The notes: generated by a model not told the origin, from the sequence alone. A stretch of DNA of 64,000 nucleotides from Agrobacterium albertimagni AOL15 (GCF_000300855.1 NZ_ALJF01000016.1:62001-126000); one strand, 5' to 3'; shown: positions 41,680 to 51,203, numbered from the stretch's first letter. Translations and numbers: made by a program.

Positions 41680-42858
41680 ATGAGCAAGAACTGGCGCCCG
41701 GCCACCACCCTCGTCCATGGCGGCACGCTGCGCTCTCCTTATGGCGAGACGTCTGAAGCGATCTTCCTCACACAGGGCTTTGTCTATGAAAGCTCTGAAG
41801 CGGCCGAAGCCCGCTTCAAGGGCGAGAACGACGGCTATATCTACGCCCGCTATGGCAGCCCCACCAACGACATGTTCGAAAAGCGCATGTGCATGATGGA
41901 AGGCGCCGAGGATGCGCGTGCGATGGCGTCGGGCATGGCCGCTGTTGCCGCTGCCGTACTCTGCCAGGTCAAGGCCGGCGACCATATCGTCGCTGCCCGC
42001 GCCCTGTTCGGCTCCTGCCGCTATGTTGTCGAGACGCTGGCGCCGCGCTACGGCGTGGAATGCACGCTGGTCGACGGCCGGGACCTCGCCAATTGGGAAG
42101 CCGCGATCCGGCCGAACACCAAGGTGATGTTCCTCGAAAGCCCGACCAATCCGACGCTCGAGGTGATCGACGTCGCAGGCGTTGCCAAGCTCGCCGACCA
42201 GATCGGCGCAAAGCTGATCGTCGACAATGTCTTTGCGACGCCCCTCTTCCAGAAGCCGCTCGAACTCGGCGCGCATGTCGTCGTCTATTCCGCGACCAAG
42301 CATATCGATGGCCAGGGCCGCTGCCTCGGTGGCGTCGTGCTTTCCTCGAAGGAATGGATCAACGAGAACCTGCACGACTATTTCCGCCATACAGGCCCTG
42401 CCATGTCGCCGTTCAATGCCTGGACGTTGCTCAAGGGCATGGAAACGCTGCCGCTTCGCGTAAAACAGCAGACGACAAGTGCGGCCACGATTGCCGATTT
42501 CCTGGCGGACCAGAGTGCCGTTGCCAAGGTCATCTATCCCGGTCGCAAGGACCACCCCCAGGCCGACATCATCGCCAAGCAGATGACGGGCGGCTCGACG
42601 CTGGTCTGCTTCGAGTTGAAGGGCGGGAAGGAAGCTGCCTTCAAGCTGCAGAATGCCATGGAGATCGTCAAGATTTCCAACAATCTCGGCGATGCGAAGA
42701 GCCTGATCACCCATCCGGCGACCACCACCCACAAGAACCTGACCGATGAGGCGCGCGCCGAACTCGGCATCTCGGGGGGCACGGTTCGCTTCTCCTGCGG
42801 GATCGAGGATACCCAGGACCTGCTGGACGACTTCGCACGGGCGCTCAAGGCCATCTGA
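41680..42858 (+). CDS. metZ: O-succinylhomoserine sulfhydrylase
   Basis: 392 residues from the ATG at 41680, with GAAAGG upstream. The Cys/Met-metabolism PLP family motifs are present: THTV-like ATTLVHGG, YARYGSPTNDMFE, ARAMASGMAAVAA, LIVDNVFATPLFQKPLELGAHVVVYSATKHIDGQGRCLGG (Schiff-base Lys in SATKH) and LITHPATTTH. It makes homocysteine from O-succinylhomoserine and sulfide. The riboswitch in front of it senses SAM, the pathway end product, so end-product control is well supported. Confidence 0.95.
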   Translation: MSKNWRPATTLVHGGTLRSPYGETSEAIFLTQGFVYESSEAAEARFKGENDGYIYARYGSPTNDMFEKRMCMMEGAEDARAMASGMAAVAAAVLCQVKAGDHIVAARALFGSCRYVVETLAPRYGVECTLVDGRDLANWEAAIRPNTKVMFLESPTNPTLEVIDVAGVAKLADQIGAKLIVDNVFATPLFQKPLELGAHVVVYSATKHIDGQGRCLGGVVLSSKEWINENLHDYFRHTGPAMSPFNAWTLLKGMETLPLRVKQQTTSAATIADFLADQSAVAKVIYPGRKDHPQADIIAKQMTGGSTLVCFELKGGKEAAFKLQNAMEIVKISNNLGDAKSLITHPATTTHKNLTDEARAELGISGGTVRFSCGIEDTQDLLDDFARALKAI

Positions 42859-43049
42859 GCGCCAGACACGCGCTCAGCAACGCAAATATTTCAGCCGCGA
42901 CAGGCGTTGCGGCTGGAGCATTGCCCTTGACGTAAGGAGTTGCGTCGTTATCCCTTCAAAAGGCACGGTGTTTGTGTGTCGCCCTTGCTGCCGCCACAAT
43001 GAGCGCCATCTCTATCACTGTTGATGACAAGCTTTTTCAGGGTCCAGGC

Positions 43050-43442
43050 ATGTATCGCGCGCTGACACGGGACATAGAGGTTCTGGTCGAACCTTACTAT
43101 CTCGAGGAACAGTCGGACCCCGATGACAGCCGTTATGTCTGGGGCTACCGGATCGTGATCTCCAATCACTCGGGCAAACCCGTGCGGTTGACCCATCGAT
43201 ACTGGCACATCACCGACCAGAACGGTCAGGTGGATGAGGTAAGCGGCCCGGGCGTAGTGGGCGAGCAGCCGCGCCTCGATCCCGGCGACACTTACGAATA
43301 TTCTTCCGGCTGCCCGCTCGATACGCCCTCGGGCATGATGTATGGCACCTACCGGATGGAAACCGACGACGGAGAGACCTTCGACGTCGAAATACCGGCC
43401 TTTTCCCTCGACAGCCCAGGCATGGTCCGCACCCTCAATTGA
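43050..43442 (+). CDS. apaG: ApaG protein
   Basis: 130 residues from the ATG at 43050, the standard ApaG length. An in-frame ATG at 42999 would add 17 residues with no clear ribosome-binding site. The family sequence is evident: [73 protein letters not shown] and [23 protein letters not shown]. ApaG has a fibronectin-III-like fold; it is linked to Co2+/Mg2+ tolerance and Ap4A metabolism. It lies 191 bp after metZ, with a weak promoter candidate TTGACG-N17-ATCCCT (42927-42955). Confidence 0.93.
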   Translation: MYRALTRDIEVLVEPYYLEEQSDPDDSRYVWGYRIVISNHSGKPVRLTHRYWHITDQNGQVDEVSGPGVVGEQPRLDPGDTYEYSSGCPLDTPSGMMYGTYRMETDDGETFDVEIPAFSLDSPGMVRTLN

Positions 43443-43521
43443 CGATTGCCAGTTGAGTTGACCGGCCCCAGCCGCTATCTGATGGCATCGATCGCGACGC
43501 CATCCAGAGGGCTAAACCGGC

Positions 43522-44466
43522 ATGAGCATTACCCATCTCGTCACCCATAGTGGTGGCTTCCATGCCGACGAACTCTTGTCGAGCGTGATCCTGACACGGC
43601 TCTATCCCGATGCGACGATCGTGCGCAGTCGCGCGCCGGACTGGATCACTCCGGCATCCGACCGGATCATCTATGATGTCGGCGGCGCCTATGACGCCGA
43701 AACGCAGATCTTCGACCATCATCAGCGCGGCGCACCGCTTCGCGAAGACGGTCAGCCCTACAGCTCCTTCGGGCTCATTTGGAAGCATTACGGGCGCGCC
43801 TATCTCGCAGCCATGGGTCTCCCGGCCGATCATGTCGAGGCGATCCACCAGGGCTTCGATGCGAAATTTGTTCTGCCGATCGACCTGATGGACAATGGCG
43901 CGCTCAGCCCGGCAACGGCCGGACCACTGGCCGATCTCACCCTGCCGAGCCTCCTCGAAACGCTGAAGCCTGTTTTCGACAACAAGGAGCCCGGCGCTGA
44001 CGATCGCGGCTTCCAGTCCGCCCTTTCGATTGCACGGATGATCGTCGAAGCCGCCATCGGCCAGCGCGCGGCCAAGCTGCGCGCCGAGACGATGGTGCTG
44101 GAAGCGATCGCAGCAACAGGGGACGCTCGCGTCCTCGAATTGCCGATGGGCATGCCGTTCCGCCCCGCTATCGTCAAGGCAGGGGCCGACCACCTGCTCT
44201 TCGTCGTTCATCCCCGCGACAAGGACTGGTGCATCACCGGAATCCGCAAGGCGGAAGACAGTTTCGAGCAGCGGGCGGATCTACCCGCCGCCTGGGCAGG
44301 CTTGAGCAACAGTGACCTGGAGGCTGCCTGCGGCGTAAAGGGCGCCACCTTCTGTCACAATGGCCGCTTCATCGCAGCAGCAAATTCGCGGGACGCGATC
44401 CTTGCCATGGCGGACATCGCGGTCGAGGAGGCGAGTGGCGGTCACCCGGCATCATCGGAGGCGTAA
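43522..44466 (+). CDS. MYG1 family protein (DHH-like phosphoesterase/exonuclease)
   Basis: 314 residues. Conserved segments: VTHSGGFHADELLSSVILTRLYP, RIIYDVGGAYDAETQIFDHHQRGAP (DHH motif), SSFGLIWKHYGRAYL and the C-terminal FCHNGRFIAAANSRDAIL. The family has DHH-type metal-binding histidines and aspartates and includes eukaryotic MYG1, which is reported as a 3'-5' RNA exonuclease. The bacterial role is not settled. A bidirectional terminator separates it from the convergent hslO gene. Confidence 0.88.
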   Translation: MSITHLVTHSGGFHADELLSSVILTRLYPDATIVRSRAPDWITPASDRIIYDVGGAYDAETQIFDHHQRGAPLREDGQPYSSFGLIWKHYGRAYLAAMGLPADHVEAIHQGFDAKFVLPIDLMDNGALSPATAGPLADLTLPSLLETLKPVFDNKEPGADDRGFQSALSIARMIVEAAIGQRAAKLRAETMVLEAIAATGDARVLELPMGMPFRPAIVKAGADHLLFVVHPRDKDWCITGIRKAEDSFEQRADLPAAWAGLSNSDLEAACGVKGATFCHNGRFIAAANSRDAILAMADIAVEEASGGHPASSEA

Positions 44467-44498
44467 ACCCTCCCGGCGCTTGCTATATTCAACCATAG

Positions 44499-44526
44499 AA
44501 AAAGGCCGGATCGCTCCGGCCTTTTT
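44499..44526. terminator. Bidirectional terminator between the MYG1 gene and hslO
   Basis: AAAAAGGCCGGA (44499-44510), loop TCGC, TCCGGCCTTTTT (44515-44526): a perfect symmetric hairpin with A and T runs, serving both converging genes. Confidence 0.93.
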
Positions 44527-44547
44527 CATATTCAGCATTCTGATCGA

Positions 44548-45537
44548 TCAAGCCGGCGTCAGTTCACCAGGCTCGAAATCATAATTGGTCGAGCAGAATT
44601 CGCAGGTCACCGTGATCGTGCCGTCTTCGGTGCTCGCTTCGATCTCTTCCGCAGAGAAGCCCTGGAGAACACCCTTCAGGCGCTCGCGCGAGCAACTGCA
44701 GCGGTCGTAAACTGCCTGCGGTTCGTAAGCCCGCACACCGCGCTCGTGGAACAAACGGAACAGCAGCCGCTCGATACCCACCTGCGGATCGGTCAGTTCG
44801 TCGGCATCGATCGTCTCGACCAGCACGCGGGCCTCATCCCAGGCATCGTCGCCGTGCAGATCGGCATCGCGGTCGTCGCCGTCGCCGCCATGCAGATCGG
44901 GCTGGCGCATCCGCTCTGGCGCATCGGGCAAGAATTGCGCGATGAGGCCCCCTGCCCGCCACGTGCGACGTGGCTTGCCGTCCGCATCCCGATCGAAGAG
45001 TTCGGCAGCGCCCAGGCGGACACGCGTCGGGATCTGTTCCGACTGGCGGAAATAGACACCGGCGATGTCTTCGAGCGACGTGCCGTCGAGCGGCACGATG
45101 CCCTGGTACGGCTGCATGAAGGAACCCTGGTCGATGGTGAAGGCGAGCACGCCTGCGCCGAGCAGCTCCTCGGGCGAGGCACGACCGGCCGCGACGGCAT
45201 CGGCCACCGCCTGCTCGTCGAAGCGGGCATAGGCACGGACGTTTTCAGGCGAGCTGAAATCGGCAACCAGTAGATCGACCGGGCCGTCGCCCTTGGTCTG
45301 GACCGTGAACTTGCCTTCGAACTTCAGCGACGTCCCGATCAGCACAGTCAGGACGATGGCTTCGGCGAGAAGCCGGGCGACCGGCGCCGGATAGGCGTGG
45401 CGGTCGAGAATGGAATTGATCAACGGTCCGAGCTGGACGGCACGGCCGCGCACATCGAGGCCCTCCACCTGGAAGGGAACCACGCGATCGTCACCGGCGA
45501 AACCGAATTCGCCGAGTTCTGCTTGTCTCATCGACAT
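44548..45537 (-). CDS. hslO: Redox-regulated chaperone Hsp33
   Basis: 329 residues. The N-terminal substrate-binding part has ILDRHAYPAPVARLLAEAIVLTVLIG and GDGPVDLLVADFSSPENVRAYARFD. The C-terminal zinc switch has the pair CSC (in DRCSCSRERL) and CEFC (in TVTCEFCSTNY), whose oxidation activates the chaperone. A Gly-Asp-His-rich insertion at about 215-235 (HGGDGDDRDADLHGDDAWDE) is unusual and acidic. It follows argF on the same strand, 118 bp away. Confidence 0.95.
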   Translation of the reverse strand: MSMRQAELGEFGFAGDDRVVPFQVEGLDVRGRAVQLGPLINSILDRHAYPAPVARLLAEAIVLTVLIGTSLKFEGKFTVQTKGDGPVDLLVADFSSPENVRAYARFDEQAVADAVAAGRASPEELLGAGVLAFTIDQGSFMQPYQGIVPLDGTSLEDIAGVYFRQSEQIPTRVRLGAAELFDRDADGKPRRTWRAGGLIAQFLPDAPERMRQPDLHGGDGDDRDADLHGDDAWDEARVLVETIDADELTDPQVGIERLLFRLFHERGVRAYEPQAVYDRCSCSRERLKGVLQGFSAEEIEASTEDGTITVTCEFCSTNYDFEPGELTPA

Positions 45538-45655
45538 GAATGTACTCCCGGCACTTGAAGCGCCAAACGCTGGGCCCGAGCGGCCCGATCAGAAACGGCA
45601 CAGATGGGATCACCCATGCCAAAGGTCAAGTCGGGCGTCAAAGCCCTGCCCGGCT

Positions 45656-46573
45656 TCAGATCGCGCCGAGGCACCAGGCGAGGATCGACTTCTGCGCGTG
45701 CAGGCGGTTTTCGGCTTCGTCGAAGACCACCGATTGTGCGCCATCGATCACCTCGTCGGTGACCTCTTCGCCGCGATGGGCCGGCAGGCAGTGCAGGAAA
45801 AGCGCCTCGTCCTTCGCCTTCTTCATCAGCTCCGCATTGACCTGGAAAGGCTGGAAGACGTTATGGCCACGCGCCTTGTGCTCCTGGTTCATGGACACCC
45901 AGGTATCGGTGATCACGGCGTCAGCGCCGGTGACCGCACGATCTGCGTCGTGGCACAACATGATCTCGCCGCCATTGTTGCGGGCCCAGTTCAGGATCTT
46001 GTCATCGGGCTCGGAGCCGAGTGGCACGGCCATGTTCATCCGGTAGCCGAAGCGCGCCGCACCTTCGACCAGCGAATGCAGGACATTGTTGCCATCGCCG
46101 GTCCAGGCGAGCGTCTTGCCCGTCACCGGCCCACGATGCTCCTCGATGGTCATGATGTCTGCCATGATCTGGCAGGGATGGGTGAGATCCGTCAGGGCGT
46201 TGATAACCGGAACCGTTGCATGCTCCGCCATCTCCAGGAGACGGGCGTGGTCGGTCGTCCGGATCATGATCGCATCGACATAGCGCGACAGAACTTTCGC
46301 GGTGTCGCCAATCGTTTCGGCGCGGCCAAGCTGCATTTCCGTGCCCGACAGGAAGAGGGTCTCGCCACCCAGCTGGCGCATGCCGACATCGAAGGAGACG
46401 CGGGTGCGGGTCGAAGGCTTTTCGAAAATCATCGCCAGCATCTTTCCGGCCAGCGGCTTGTCGGCGGTGCCGGCCTTGGTCGCCTGCTTGCGGGTCTTCG
46501 CGTCTTCGAGAATGCTGCGAAGATCCTCTGCCGTGGTCGCGGAGAGATCGAGAAAGTGCTTCGGAGATGCCAT
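45656..46573 (-). CDS. argF: Ornithine carbamoyltransferase
   Basis: 305 residues. Carbamoyl-phosphate binding is at [21 protein letters not shown] (STRTR motif), and the ornithine-binding segments [18 protein letters not shown] (HCLP) and [15 protein letters not shown] are present. It makes citrulline in arginine synthesis. The argD gene ends 15 bases upstream of its start, so argD-argF form one unit. Confidence 0.96.
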   Translation of the reverse strand: MASPKHFLDLSATTAEDLRSILEDAKTRKQATKAGTADKPLAGKMLAMIFEKPSTRTRVSFDVGMRQLGGETLFLSGTEMQLGRAETIGDTAKVLSRYVDAIMIRTTDHARLLEMAEHATVPVINALTDLTHPCQIMADIMTIEEHRGPVTGKTLAWTGDGNNVLHSLVEGAARFGYRMNMAVPLGSEPDDKILNWARNNGGEIMLCHDADRAVTGADAVITDTWVSMNQEHKARGHNVFQPFQVNAELMKKAKDEALFLHCLPAHRGEEVTDEVIDGAQSVVFDEAENRLHAQKSILAWCLGAI

Positions 46574-46588
46574 GAATGAGGTCCTGTC

Positions 46589-47791
46589 TTAGGCTGTCGC
46601 TGCCACTGCCGTCTTGGCGCGAATGCGCTCTGCGGCGTGCTCGATGCGGGCGAGACCGTCGCGAGCTTCTTCGGCGGTCACCGTCAAAGGCGGCAGGAGA
46701 CGAATGACATTGTCGCCGGCGGGAACGCCGAGCAGGTGCTCGTCGCGCATTGCCATCAGAAGCTCGGTGTTCGGCACCTTGGCCTTGATGCCGAGCATCA
46801 GGCCTTCGCCGCGGACCTCTTCGATCACATCCGGGTAACGATCCTTCAGCGAGGCAAGGCCCTGGCGGAAAACGAGCGCTGTGTCGCGAACATTGTCGAG
46901 AAAACCGTCGCCGAGCACGACATCGAGAACGGCATTGCCGACAGCCATGGCGAGCGGGTTGCCGCCATAGGTCGAGCCATGCGTGCCGGCCTTCATGCCA
47001 TAGGCAGCCTCTTCAGTCGCCAGGCAGGCGCCGAGCGGGAAACCGCCGCCGATCCCCTTGGCGACAGCCATCAGATCAGGCGTGATACCGGCCCATTCAT
47101 GGGCAAAGAGCTTGCCGGTGCGGCCGACACCGCACTGGACTTCGTCGAGGATCAACAGCAGGCCGTGTTCGTCGCAGAGATCACGCAAGGCGCGCAGCAT
47201 CTCCACCGGGATCGGACGAATGCCGCCCTCGCCCTGCACCGGCTCGACGAGGATCGCAGCCGTTGCGTCGGTGATTGCCGCCTTGACGGCTTCGATGTCG
47301 TCAAACGGCACCTGATCGAAACCCGGGGCCTTGGGACCGAAGCCTTCCAGATACTTCTCCTGGCCGCCAGCGGCGATCGTCGCGATGGTGCGGCCATGGA
47401 AGGCGCCTTCCATCGTGATGATGTGAAACTTCTCGGGATGCCCCTTGGCAAAGTGATAGCGACGCGCCGTCTTGATCGCACATTCGAGAGCTTCGGCGCC
47501 CGAATTGGTGAAGAAGACACGGTCGGCGAAGGTGACATCGGTCAGACGCTTGGCCAGCACTTCCTGCCCCGGCACCTCATAGAGATTGGACAGGTGCCAG
47601 ACCTTGTCGGCCTGATCCTTCAACGCGCCAACGACATGGGGATGGCCATGGCCGACCGAGGTGACGGCGACACCGGCTGCGAAATCGAGATAATGCTCAC
47701 CACTTTCGGTCACGAGCCAGACGCCCTCGCCTCGCTCGAAACGCAGCGGCGCCCGATTGTAGGTCTGGTAGAGCGGCGTAGCTTCGGCCAT
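46589..47791 (-). CDS. argD: Acetylornithine transaminase
   Basis: 400 residues from the ATG at 47791, with AAGGAT about 10 bases upstream. Fold-type I class III aminotransferase motifs: [49 protein letters not shown] and the PLP-Lys in [19 protein letters not shown], then [14 protein letters not shown]. It acts in arginine synthesis and possibly also in lysine synthesis. A TTGACA/GATAGT promoter and a hairpin at the predicted transcript start lie upstream. Confidence 0.95.
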   Translation of the reverse strand: MAEATPLYQTYNRAPLRFERGEGVWLVTESGEHYLDFAAGVAVTSVGHGHPHVVGALKDQADKVWHLSNLYEVPGQEVLAKRLTDVTFADRVFFTNSGAEALECAIKTARRYHFAKGHPEKFHIITMEGAFHGRTIATIAAGGQEKYLEGFGPKAPGFDQVPFDDIEAVKAAITDATAAILVEPVQGEGGIRPIPVEMLRALRDLCDEHGLLLILDEVQCGVGRTGKLFAHEWAGITPDLMAVAKGIGGGFPLGACLATEEAAYGMKAGTHGSTYGGNPLAMAVGNAVLDVVLGDGFLDNVRDTALVFRQGLASLKDRYPDVIEEVRGEGLMLGIKAKVPNTELLMAMRDEHLLGVPAGDNVIRLLPPLTVTAEEARDGLARIEHAAERIRAKTAVAATA

Positions 47792-47854
47792 GGCTGTCAC
47801 GATCCTTCTCGACAATCCGTCGCACGGGACGGCGCGGCCCTTTCGAGGCCTTAG

Positions 47855-47882
47855 AAAATTAAAAATGCCGCCTTGCGGCGGC
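47855..47882 (-). terminator. Hairpin plus T-run at the argD transcript start (possible attenuator)
   Basis: On the minus strand GCCGCC, loop GCAA, GGCGGC (47882-47867), then ATTTTTAATTTT (47866-47855). It starts at the predicted transcription start and ends 64 bases before argD. It may act as a terminator, an attenuator or a 5' stabiliser. Confidence 0.7.
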
Positions 47883-47888
47883 GCGGGC

Positions 47889-47917
47889 ACTATCGGCATT
47901 TCGCCCTGCGATGTCAA
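47889..47917 (-). promoter_or_regulatory. Promoter of argD-argF
   Basis: TTGACA (47917-47912), a 17-base spacer and GATAGT (47894-47889) on the minus strand. This is the best sigma-70-type match in the window. Confidence 0.8.
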
Positions 47918-47929
47918 CGAATTCCGCAG

Positions 47930-48193
47930 GAATCGCAGGAGTAGGCGCGGATTTGGCCGCCTCGCGCCAGAAGGGTGCGCGACAAGATTCCACCTGTTGC
48001 ATACTTGACTCACTCGGGAAGCAAGTTGGGGAAAACCGGAAAATCGATTCCAGATGATTCCCCCGACTCTTGTCACGGAGTCAGCGTGCCACTAGGTTAA
48101 ATTTCATTAATAGATTGCATGCGGCGGAAGTGCTCACCGACAGTAACGAGGCGGTTATGTTTCGAATTCGTTCGAAGCAGGGGTGACGGATTC
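47930..48193. promoter_or_regulatory. Cluster of eight GANTC (CcrM) sites upstream of gcrA
   Basis: GANTC starts at 47930, 47986, 48007, 48046, 48056, 48065, 48078 and 48189. About one would be expected by chance in this length. CcrM methylates the A of these sites, and GcrA responds to that methylation. Confidence 0.85.
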
Positions 48194-48228
48194 TGCCATG
48201 ACAGACGCGAGCGGCGGAGAGAATTGGC

Positions 48229-48774
48229 ATGACGACTGCGCAATGGAGTGACGACAGGGTCGAAAGACTGAAACGGCTGTGGGCCGAAGGCCTCAGCGCA
48301 AGCCAGATTGCGGCACAACTCGGTGGCGTGAGCCGAAACGCCGTCATCGGCAAGGTTCACCGCCTCAATCTTCCGGGGCGCGCCAAGGCAGGCGGCAGTT
48401 CGTCTGCGGCTCGCCCGGCGAAGCGTCCGACGCAGACCCAGCGCCCGGCGACCTTCCAGAACCGCCCCGCGGCAGCGACGGCCACGAGAACCGTGACCCG
48501 TGCAGCCGGCGCGACGATGCTGAAGGAAGAGATCGAGGTCGAGGCCTACGAGGAAGTCGAAGTTCGTCGTCCGCTGAACGTGGTCGTACCGATCTCGCGG
48601 CGTCTGGCACTGACGGAACTGACCGAGCGCACCTGCAAGTGGCCGATCGGCGATCCGATGAAGGACGATTTCCACTTCTGCGGCTGTGAAATCGCCGATA
48701 GCGCACCTTACTGCACCTATCACGCGAAGCTCGCCTATCAGCCGGTCAGCGAACGCCGCAAGGCCGCCCGCTGA
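48229..48774 (+). CDS. gcrA: GcrA cell-cycle regulator
   Basis: 181 residues. The N terminus WSDDRVERLKRLWAEGLSASQIAAQLGGVSRNAVIGKVHRLNL is the DNA-binding HTH that reads methylated GANTC. A variable Ala/Arg/Thr-rich linker follows. The C-terminal part, which in Caulobacter contacts sigma-70 domain 2, holds TCKWPIGDP, FCGC and YCTYHAKLAYQP with its cysteines. GcrA activates cell-cycle and division genes. The gene is divergent from argD and has the GANTC cluster in its upstream region. Confidence 0.95.
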   Translation: MTTAQWSDDRVERLKRLWAEGLSASQIAAQLGGVSRNAVIGKVHRLNLPGRAKAGGSSSAARPAKRPTQTQRPATFQNRPAAATATRTVTRAAGATMLKEEIEVEAYEEVEVRRPLNVVVPISRRLALTELTERTCKWPIGDPMKDDFHFCGCEIADSAPYCTYHAKLAYQPVSERRKAAR

Positions 48775-48797
48775 TATCAAGCGAAGCTTGGAGTTTG

Positions 48798-48826
48798 AAA
48801 CGGGTCCTTCGGGGCCCGTTTTTCGT
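48798..48826 (+). terminator. Terminator after gcrA
   Basis: AAACGGGTCC (48798-48807), loop TTCG, GGGCCCGTTT (48812-48821), then TT. One G-U pair is in the stem. It is 20 bases after the gcrA stop. Confidence 0.85.
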
Positions 48827-48844
48827 TGTAGCCTGTCGCCCATG

Positions 48845-48878
48845 AAAAAGGGCCGCAACGGACAATCCGCGCGGCCCT
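48845..48878 (-). terminator. Terminator after phoB
   Basis: AGGGCCGC (48871-48878 read on the minus strand) pairs with GCGGCCCT (48849-48856), followed by TTTTT (48845-48849). It ends the phoB transcript. Confidence 0.8.
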
Positions 48879-48905
48879 CGTTTCATGTTGGTTGGGTTCG
48901 GCTTG

Positions 48906-49589
48906 TCAGGCTTCCATCGAATAGCCGGCACCGCGAACGGTGCGGATGACATCCTGCATGTTGGAGAAGTTGAGCGCCTTGCGCAGGCGACCGACGTGTA
49001 CGTCGACCGTGCGTTCGTCGACATAGATGTCGTGCCCCCAGACACCGTCGAGAAGCTGTGAGCGAGAAAAGACCCGGCCCGGCGACGCCATCAGGAATTC
49101 CAGAAGGCGGAACTCGGTCGGCCCGAGACGGACCTCGCGGCTCTTGCGATGCACCCGATGCGTCTCGCGATCGAGCTCGATGTCGCCGCAACGCAGGACG
49201 CTGGACAGGACTTCGGGCTTGGCACGCCGCAGCATGGCCTTGACGCGAGCCATCAGTTCCGGGGTCGAGAAGGGCTTGACGACATAGTCGTCGGCACCGG
49301 TCGCCAGACCGCGGACGCGTTCGCTTTCCTCGCCGCGTGCCGTCAGCATGATGATCGGCAGACGCTCGGTCTCGGGTCGCACGCGCAGACGGCGGCACAG
49401 TTCGATGCCGGAGACGCCCGGAAGCATCCAGTCGAGGATCAGGAGATCCGGCACACGCTCCTGAAGCCGGATCTCGGCTTCGTCGCCCCGCAGGATCGTC
49501 TCGACCTCATAACCCTCGGCCTCGAGATTGTAACGCAGGAGGACCGAGAGGGCCTCCTCGTCTTCGACTACGGCAATCTTCGGCTGCAT
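48906..49589 (-). CDS. phoB: Phosphate regulon response regulator PhoB
   Basis: 227 residues. The receiver domain has KIAVVEDEEALSVLLRYNLE, phospho-acceptor Asp in DLLILDWMLPGVSGIELCRRL and Lys in DDYVVKPFSTPELMAR. The C-terminal winged helix is CGDIELDRETHRVHRKSREVRLGPTEFRLLEFLM with RSQLLDGVWGHDIYVDERTVDVHVGRLRKAL. It activates pho genes when phosphorylated by PhoR. It is the last gene of the pst-phoU-phoB row, 25 bases after phoU. Confidence 0.95.
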   Translation of the reverse strand: MQPKIAVVEDEEALSVLLRYNLEAEGYEVETILRGDEAEIRLQERVPDLLILDWMLPGVSGIELCRRLRVRPETERLPIIMLTARGEESERVRGLATGADDYVVKPFSTPELMARVKAMLRRAKPEVLSSVLRCGDIELDRETHRVHRKSREVRLGPTEFRLLEFLMASPGRVFSRSQLLDGVWGHDIYVDERTVDVHVGRLRKALNFSNMQDVIRTVRGAGYSMEA

Positions 49590-49614
49590 TGATCATCAAC
49601 CTCGCTGGCCATCG

Positions 49615-50328
49615 TCACTCGGTGATCGCGCCGACGGAAGAGGTCAGGTCTTCCTTCGGGCGTTCGCCTTCCGGCTGGGCGCCGGTGGTCATGTAGTAGA
49701 TGGTCTCAGCGATGTTGGTCGCGTGGTCGCCGATGCGCTCGATGTTCTTGGCGCAGAACAAGAGATGGGTGCAGCTTGTGATGTTGCGCGGATCCTCCAT
49801 CATGTAGGTCAGAAGCTCGCGGAACAGCGAGGTGTAGATCGCATCGATCTCCTCGTCGCGGTCACGGATGGACTTCGCCTTTTCAGCCGAACGGGTCGTG
49901 TAGACGTCGAGCACTTCCTTGAGCTGGGCAAGAGCCAGGTCCGACAGATGCTCCAGGCCACGGGCGAGCTTGCGCGGAACGCCCGTTGCCTGGACGGCGA
50001 CGACACGCTTGGAGTTGCTCTTGCCGAGGTCACCGACGCGCTCGAGATCGGCCGCGATACGCAGCGCGCCGATGATTTCGCGAAGGTCAGAAGCGACCGG
50101 CTGGCGCTTTGCAATCGTGATGACTGCCTTGTCGCCGATCTCGCGCTCCATGGCATCCATGAGCACGTCGTCGGAGATCACCTTCTGGGCGAGGGCAGCG
50201 TCGGAATTGACCAGCGCGCGCACGCTTTCGGCGACCATCTGTTCTGCCAGACCGCCCATTTCGGAGATGCGGCGCATCAGGAACTTCAGTTCCTCGTCGA
50301 AAGCCGAGTAGATGTGTGTGGAGCCCAT
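49615..50328 (-). CDS. phoU: Phosphate signalling protein PhoU
   Basis: 237 residues from the ATG at 50328, with AGGA 8 bases upstream. Two PhoU helical repeats are visible, with HIYSAFDEELKFLMRRISEMGGLAEQMV, IGALRIAADLERVGDLGKSNSKRV and LLFCAKNIERIGDHATNIAETIYYMTTG (the metal-binding E-x-x-R-x-x-D motifs). PhoU restrains PhoR kinase activity and helps set Pst transport. It follows pstB by 46 bases. Confidence 0.95.
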   Translation of the reverse strand: MGSTHIYSAFDEELKFLMRRISEMGGLAEQMVAESVRALVNSDAALAQKVISDDVLMDAMEREIGDKAVITIAKRQPVASDLREIIGALRIAADLERVGDLGKSNSKRVVAVQATGVPRKLARGLEHLSDLALAQLKEVLDVYTTRSAEKAKSIRDRDEEIDAIYTSLFRELLTYMMEDPRNITSCTHLLFCAKNIERIGDHATNIAETIYYMTTGAQPEGERPKEDLTSSVGAITE

Positions 50329-50374
50329 TTGAAACGTCCTTGAAATTGAGTTCGACCGTGGATGACGCCCGGGC

Positions 50375-51190
50375 TCAGCCGAAGCGGCCCATGATGTAAT
50401 CCTGGGTGCGCTGGTCATCCGGATTGGTGAACATCTTGTCGGTGTCGTTCTCCTCGACCAGGTGGCCGAGGTGGAACATGGCCGTGCGCTGGGAGACGCG
50501 GGCAGCCTGCTGCATCGAGTGCGTCACGATGACGATCGTGAAGTTCTCGCGCAGTTCATGGATCAGTTCTTCGACCTTGGCGGTGGCGATCGGGTCGAGC
50601 GCCGAGCAGGGCTCGTCCATCAGGATGACTTCCGGGCTGACGGCGACGGCACGCGCGATGCAAAGACGCTGCTGCTGACCACCGGAAAGGCCCGTGCCCG
50701 ACTCCTGCAGGCGATCCTTGACTTCGTTCCAGAGACCAGCGCGCTGAAGCGCTGATGCCACGACCTGGTCCAGGTCGGCCTTGCTGCGGGCGAGACCGTG
50801 GATGCGGGGGCCATAGGCAATGTTCTCGTAGATCGATTTCGGGAACGGGTTCGGCTTCTGGAACACCATGCCGACGCGCGCGCGCAGCTCGACCACGTCG
50901 ATGGAAGGATCATAGATGTCCATGCCGTCGAGCGTGATATTGCCGGAAACACGGCAACCATCGATCGTGTCGTTCATCCGGTTCAGCGTGCGCAGGAATG
51001 TCGACTTGCCGCAGCCCGAAGGACCGATCAGTGCCGTTACCGTGTTCTTCCTGACGTTCAGGTTGACGTCATACAGCGCGCGCTTTTCACCGTAGTGGAC
51101 CGAGACGTCCTTACCGACCATTTTGAAATGGGTTTCACTCATCTGCTTGTCCACTGCCTTCTCAACTTGAGCTTCCGTCATCATGTTCAT
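50375..51190 (-). CDS. pstB: Phosphate ABC transporter ATPase PstB
   Basis: 271 residues; GGAG lies 8 bases before the start at 51190. Walker A is [21 protein letters not shown], the signature is [19 protein letters not shown], and Walker B is [14 protein letters not shown] with the switch [13 protein letters not shown]. It energises the Pst system and signals phosphate status with PhoU. It lies 13 bases after pstA. Confidence 0.97.
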   Translation of the reverse strand: MNMMTEAQVEKAVDKQMSETHFKMVGKDVSVHYGEKRALYDVNLNVRKNTVTALIGPSGCGKSTFLRTLNRMNDTIDGCRVSGNITLDGMDIYDPSIDVVELRARVGMVFQKPNPFPKSIYENIAYGPRIHGLARSKADLDQVVASALQRAGLWNEVKDRLQESGTGLSGGQQQRLCIARAVAVSPEVILMDEPCSALDPIATAKVEELIHELRENFTIVIVTHSMQQAARVSQRTAMFHLGHLVEENDTDKMFTNPDDQRTQDYIMGRFG

Positions 51191-51203
51191 GATCTGGACT
51201 CCA

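Larger units (their letters stand above)
47792..48228. other. 437-bp divergent intergenic region between argD and gcrA
   Basis: No gene is seen. It carries the argD promoter and leader hairpin on one side and eight GANTC sites (47930-48193) on the other. A TTAA-N6-TTAA (48097-48110) is one base short of a CtrA-box spacing. Confidence 0.7.

Noticed and set aside
41476..42732. An upstream extension that would make dcd 782 codons long
   Set aside because: It runs antisense through metZ and the riboswitch. The Dcd fold begins at 41475 behind a ribosome-binding site.
48097..48110. CtrA box upstream of gcrA
   Set aside because: TTAA-N6-TTAA has a 6-base spacer instead of 7, and this stretch is AT-rich, so chance is likely.
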